A DNA stretch of 8,839 bases, from NCBI GenBank assembly GCA_022701475.1, contig JAKOOI010000388.1, positions 1 through 8,839 of the forward strand, read 5' to 3'. The notes beneath the pieces were generated by a model. The model had not been told where the DNA came from, did not search any database, and worked only from the letters and a program-made list of their open reading frames with translations. The position numbers were made by a program, and so were the translations under genes. The stretch's first letter is position 1, and each line of letters starts with the position of its first letter. Below are positions 7,161 to 8,839 of the stretch, piece by piece. Source of the DNA: Weeksellaceae bacterium (GTDB lineage: Bacteria > Bacteroidota > Bacteroidia > Flavobacteriales > Weeksellaceae).

Positions 7161-8270
7161 TTATTTTATTATCAGTCTCTCTTCATTTTCCATCAGCTGC
7201 TCCTTATGCCTTCTTATCCAAAACGGATCATCCTTCCAACGGTTTTCCCGCTGATAAAATTCAGTTCGCTGCTCATTGTATAAGCGGAAGGCCAGGTGGA
7301 TCTTTTCATGATAATCATTGCCGGCAGATGGAATTCCCCTGAACTGATCTGTTGCCGCCAGGGCAGCATCCATACCGCTGCGCAGCGCAAAGGCGATCCC
7401 GTGTGACGACAGCGGATCCAGCGAACATGCGGCATCGCCCGCGGCAAGCCAGCCTTCTCCGGCATACTGTTCCAGATGATGGCTCCCTGCAGAGGTATAC
7501 TGCAACGGCATTATTTCGGTGTAGCGGCTTGCGGGAACGCGGTACCTGATGAATTTTGTCTGCAGGCTCCTGTTACGCCAGTACAGGGGATCAAGCCAGG
7601 ATTTCCGGTCATGCAGATCGGGATCCGTAAAAAAAATCCGGGCTATCTTCCCTTCGCCGATATCCGAGACGTACCACCAGCCATCAGAAACCGCTTCAAT
7701 CAGGCTTTGCTGATGGTTCAGCGGATCTGCAGCAGCCAGGATGCTGATGACGGCTACCTGCTCATCCCTCCGGATGCGCCTGATGCCGAGCTGCCTGCTC
7801 AGCCAGCTGTTTCTGCCGCTGGCATCAATCACCATGGCTGAACTGATATTAAAATCGGCTCCGTTGTATTCCCATACATCATTTTTCCTGTAAATTCTGA
7901 AAGAACGGCCTGTTTCAGTAAAATGTACTCCCATGGAAACTGCTTTCCGGATCAGCATCGACTCAAAAACCGCACGGTCCACATACCAGCCCTGTCCGGA
8001 TGCCGACTGGATGAAATCATTGAAGTACAGCCGGTCGTTTCCCCAGCAGGAGGCATTTCCATAGCATGGCTCATGGCTATCGTTCAGAAATTCTCCCCAA
8101 AGCCCCAGTTCTTTCAAAGAGTGCCGGGCGGAAGCGGCAAGGCTTTCCCCAACCCGGAAGCTGCTGGTATCGGACGGCCGGTGCACGACCATCACCGATG
8201 CGCCCTGCCGGCGCAATGTGATGGCCGAGGCCAGGCCGGCCGGACCATTGCCTATCACGAGAACATCCAT
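7161..8270 (-). CDS. LodB/GoxB-like FAD-dependent maturation protein for a CTQ oxidase
   Basis: The product has 369 residues from the second ATG of an ATGATG pair (8268-8270). This ATG is chosen because GAGGAG ends 4 bases before it, while the first ATG (8271-8273) is only 1 base away. The frame also opens further upstream at 8312, but that part overlaps the oxidase gene. The fold is a flavin monooxygenase of the tryptophan-halogenase/geranylgeranyl-reductase kind. It shows GNGPAG at 7-12 (FAD), RVGES at 39-43, GWYVDR at 94-99, DASGR at 149-153 and GDAA with DPLSSHG at 278-291. The halogenase WxWxIP motif is absent, and GWWY (197-200) stands nearby instead. LodB-type proteins help form the cysteine tryptophylquinone cofactor of their partner oxidase. 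The overlap with such a gene makes that role the best call. A free-standing oxidoreductase is the alternative. Confidence 0.78.
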   Translation of the reverse strand: MDVLVIGNGPAGLASAITLRRQGASVMVVHRPSDTSSFRVGESLAASARHSLKELGLWGEFLNDSHEPCYGNASCWGNDRLYFNDFIQSASGQGWYVDRAVFESMLIRKAVSMGVHFTETGRSFRIYRKNDVWEYNGADFNISSAMVIDASGRNSWLSRQLGIRRIRRDEQVAVISILAAADPLNHQQSLIEAVSDGWWYVSDIGEGKIARIFFTDPDLHDRKSWLDPLYWRNRSLQTKFIRYRVPASRYTEIMPLQYTSAGSHHLEQYAGEGWLAAGDAACSLDPLSSHGIAFALRSGMDAALAATDQFRGIPSAGNDYHEKIHLAFRLYNEQRTEFYQRENRWKDDPFWIRRHKEQLMENEERLIIK

Positions 8271-8839
8271 CATTCTCCTCTTTTTCTTCTTTCGGCGCGG
8301 TCTACCATCCACAGATAGCCCGGATCTTCATCAGCGGGTGCCTGGCCGGAAGCAGCTTTCATTGATGATTTCATTTTCGGATGCTCGGCTATGGTACGTC
8401 CGTTTTCCACCCACAGCTGGTCCGGGAAATGGGCATCACCGTTGCCTTCTTTGCGGATGAGGATGCCGACCTCCGGCCATTTGGTAATAAATTCATTGAT
8501 GCCCTTTGTGTAAGGGCTGACTTTTTTGGCTGGGTAACCATATTCATAAACGATGCCCCGCAGCCACTTCACCCGGTTGGCGAAAGCTTCATTCTTTTCT
8601 TCAGGGCTCGCCGATGTACTCATCATCACTTCGTAATCGGCTTCCGTCATCACGTCATTCGGTACCCGTACCGGCCAGAAGGTCGGCACATACTGACCCA
8701 TAATCCCGACATAACCGCTCAGGCAGCTTGAAGTATCGGTCTGCCACGGTACGGCCATCCATTTGGTAAGATCCCCGGCTGCCGAGCCATCCAGCGGTCC
8801 GCCGGGCTCCAGGGCTTTTTCAGCATTCAGAACCGGGCC
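8270..8839 (-). CDS. LodA/GoxA-like CTQ-dependent amino-acid oxidase, C-terminal part only
   Basis: The frame is open to the right edge. The 189 residues seen are the C-terminal part of a protein that is much longer in this family. The fragment reads GDLTKWMAVPWQTDTSSCLS (22-41), then FWPVRVPNDVMT (54-65) and RVKWLRG (89-95), all typical of the LodA/GoxA family. Known members oxidise lysine or glycine and release hydrogen peroxide and ammonia, using a cofactor made from one Cys and one Trp. C39 fits the cofactor cysteine. D35, four residues before it, matches the spacing of the essential Asp512 and Cys516 of Marinomonas LodA (from memory). W92 is the likeliest partner Trp, though the spacing is shorter than in LodA. 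The tail is basic (DRAERRKRGE). The stop overlaps the LodB-like start. The substrate is unknown. Confidence 0.82.
   Translation of the reverse strand, partial: GPVLNAEKALEPGGPLDGSAAGDLTKWMAVPWQTDTSSCLSGYVGIMGQYVPTFWPVRVPNDVMTEADYEVMMSTSASPEEKNEAFANRVKWLRGIVYEYGYPAKKVSPYTKGINEFITKWPEVGILIRKEGNGDAHFPDQLWVENGRTIAEHPKMKSSMKAASGQAPADEDPGYLWMVDRAERRKRGE
8274..8279 (-). promoter_or_regulatory. Shine-Dalgarno-like site for the LodB-like gene, inside the LodA-like gene
   Basis: The minus strand reads GAGGAGAATGATGG here. A purine-rich run encoding the last residues of the oxidase doubles as a ribosome binding site. The stop TGA (8270-8272) overlaps both candidate ATGs, a layout typical of translational coupling. 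It stands out because the other starts in the window have no such motif. Confidence 0.6.

Noticed and set aside
8271..8312. Longer start of the flavoprotein at 8312
   Set aside because: The added residues are a Lys/Arg-rich shadow of the oxidase gene end. The FAD motif normally begins a few residues after the start, and GAGGAG supports 8270.
7476..8318. Plus-strand open frames opposite the flavoprotein gene
   Set aside because: The minus-strand frame carries the full set of FAD motifs, so these are shadows.

Overview
The window looks like chromosomal DNA from a Bacteroidota bacterium. The evidence is indirect. Most starts lack a Shine-Dalgarno sequence and have A-rich leaders. Secreted proteins begin with short MKK signal peptides. 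The large PAS-domain kinase and the relic of a LytTR-type receiver are of kinds common in that phylum. Base composition looks roughly balanced, and I cannot name a genus.

Left block (1-2675, all minus strand). A ferritin-like YciE/YciF-family gene (2112-2675) is followed by a hairpin that may be a terminator. Next come a secreted PQQ-type sorbosone/aldose dehydrogenase (879-2057) and, 7 bases further on, an exported SMP-30/gluconolactonase-like propeller protein (2-871) that runs off the left edge. The last two look like an operon. A dehydrogenase that makes a lactone next to a lactonase-like protein suggests periplasmic sugar oxidation, but that pathway is inferred.

Middle block (2676-6582). 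A divergent intergenic region leads into a 785-residue soluble histidine kinase (3028-5385). It has four PAS domains, and the last two are an internal duplication. A 351-base gene-free stretch follows, holding several hairpins and one good plus-strand terminator candidate. Then comes a secreted outer-membrane beta-barrel protein of the MetA-pathway/transporter-like family (5737-6582).

Right block (6583-8839). A 578-base stretch without an intact gene contains a decayed fragment of a LytTR-family response regulator receiver domain, a cluster of short ATCTG repeats and a strong hairpin. After these, on the minus strand, is the most distinctive system of the window. The C-terminal part of a LodA/GoxA-like cysteine tryptophylquinone oxidase (8270-8839, cut by the right edge) overlaps the start of a LodB/GoxB-like flavoprotein (7161-8270). 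In characterised systems the B protein matures the quinone cofactor of the A protein, and the oxidase makes hydrogen peroxide from an amino acid. The substrate of this pair cannot be read from the sequence.
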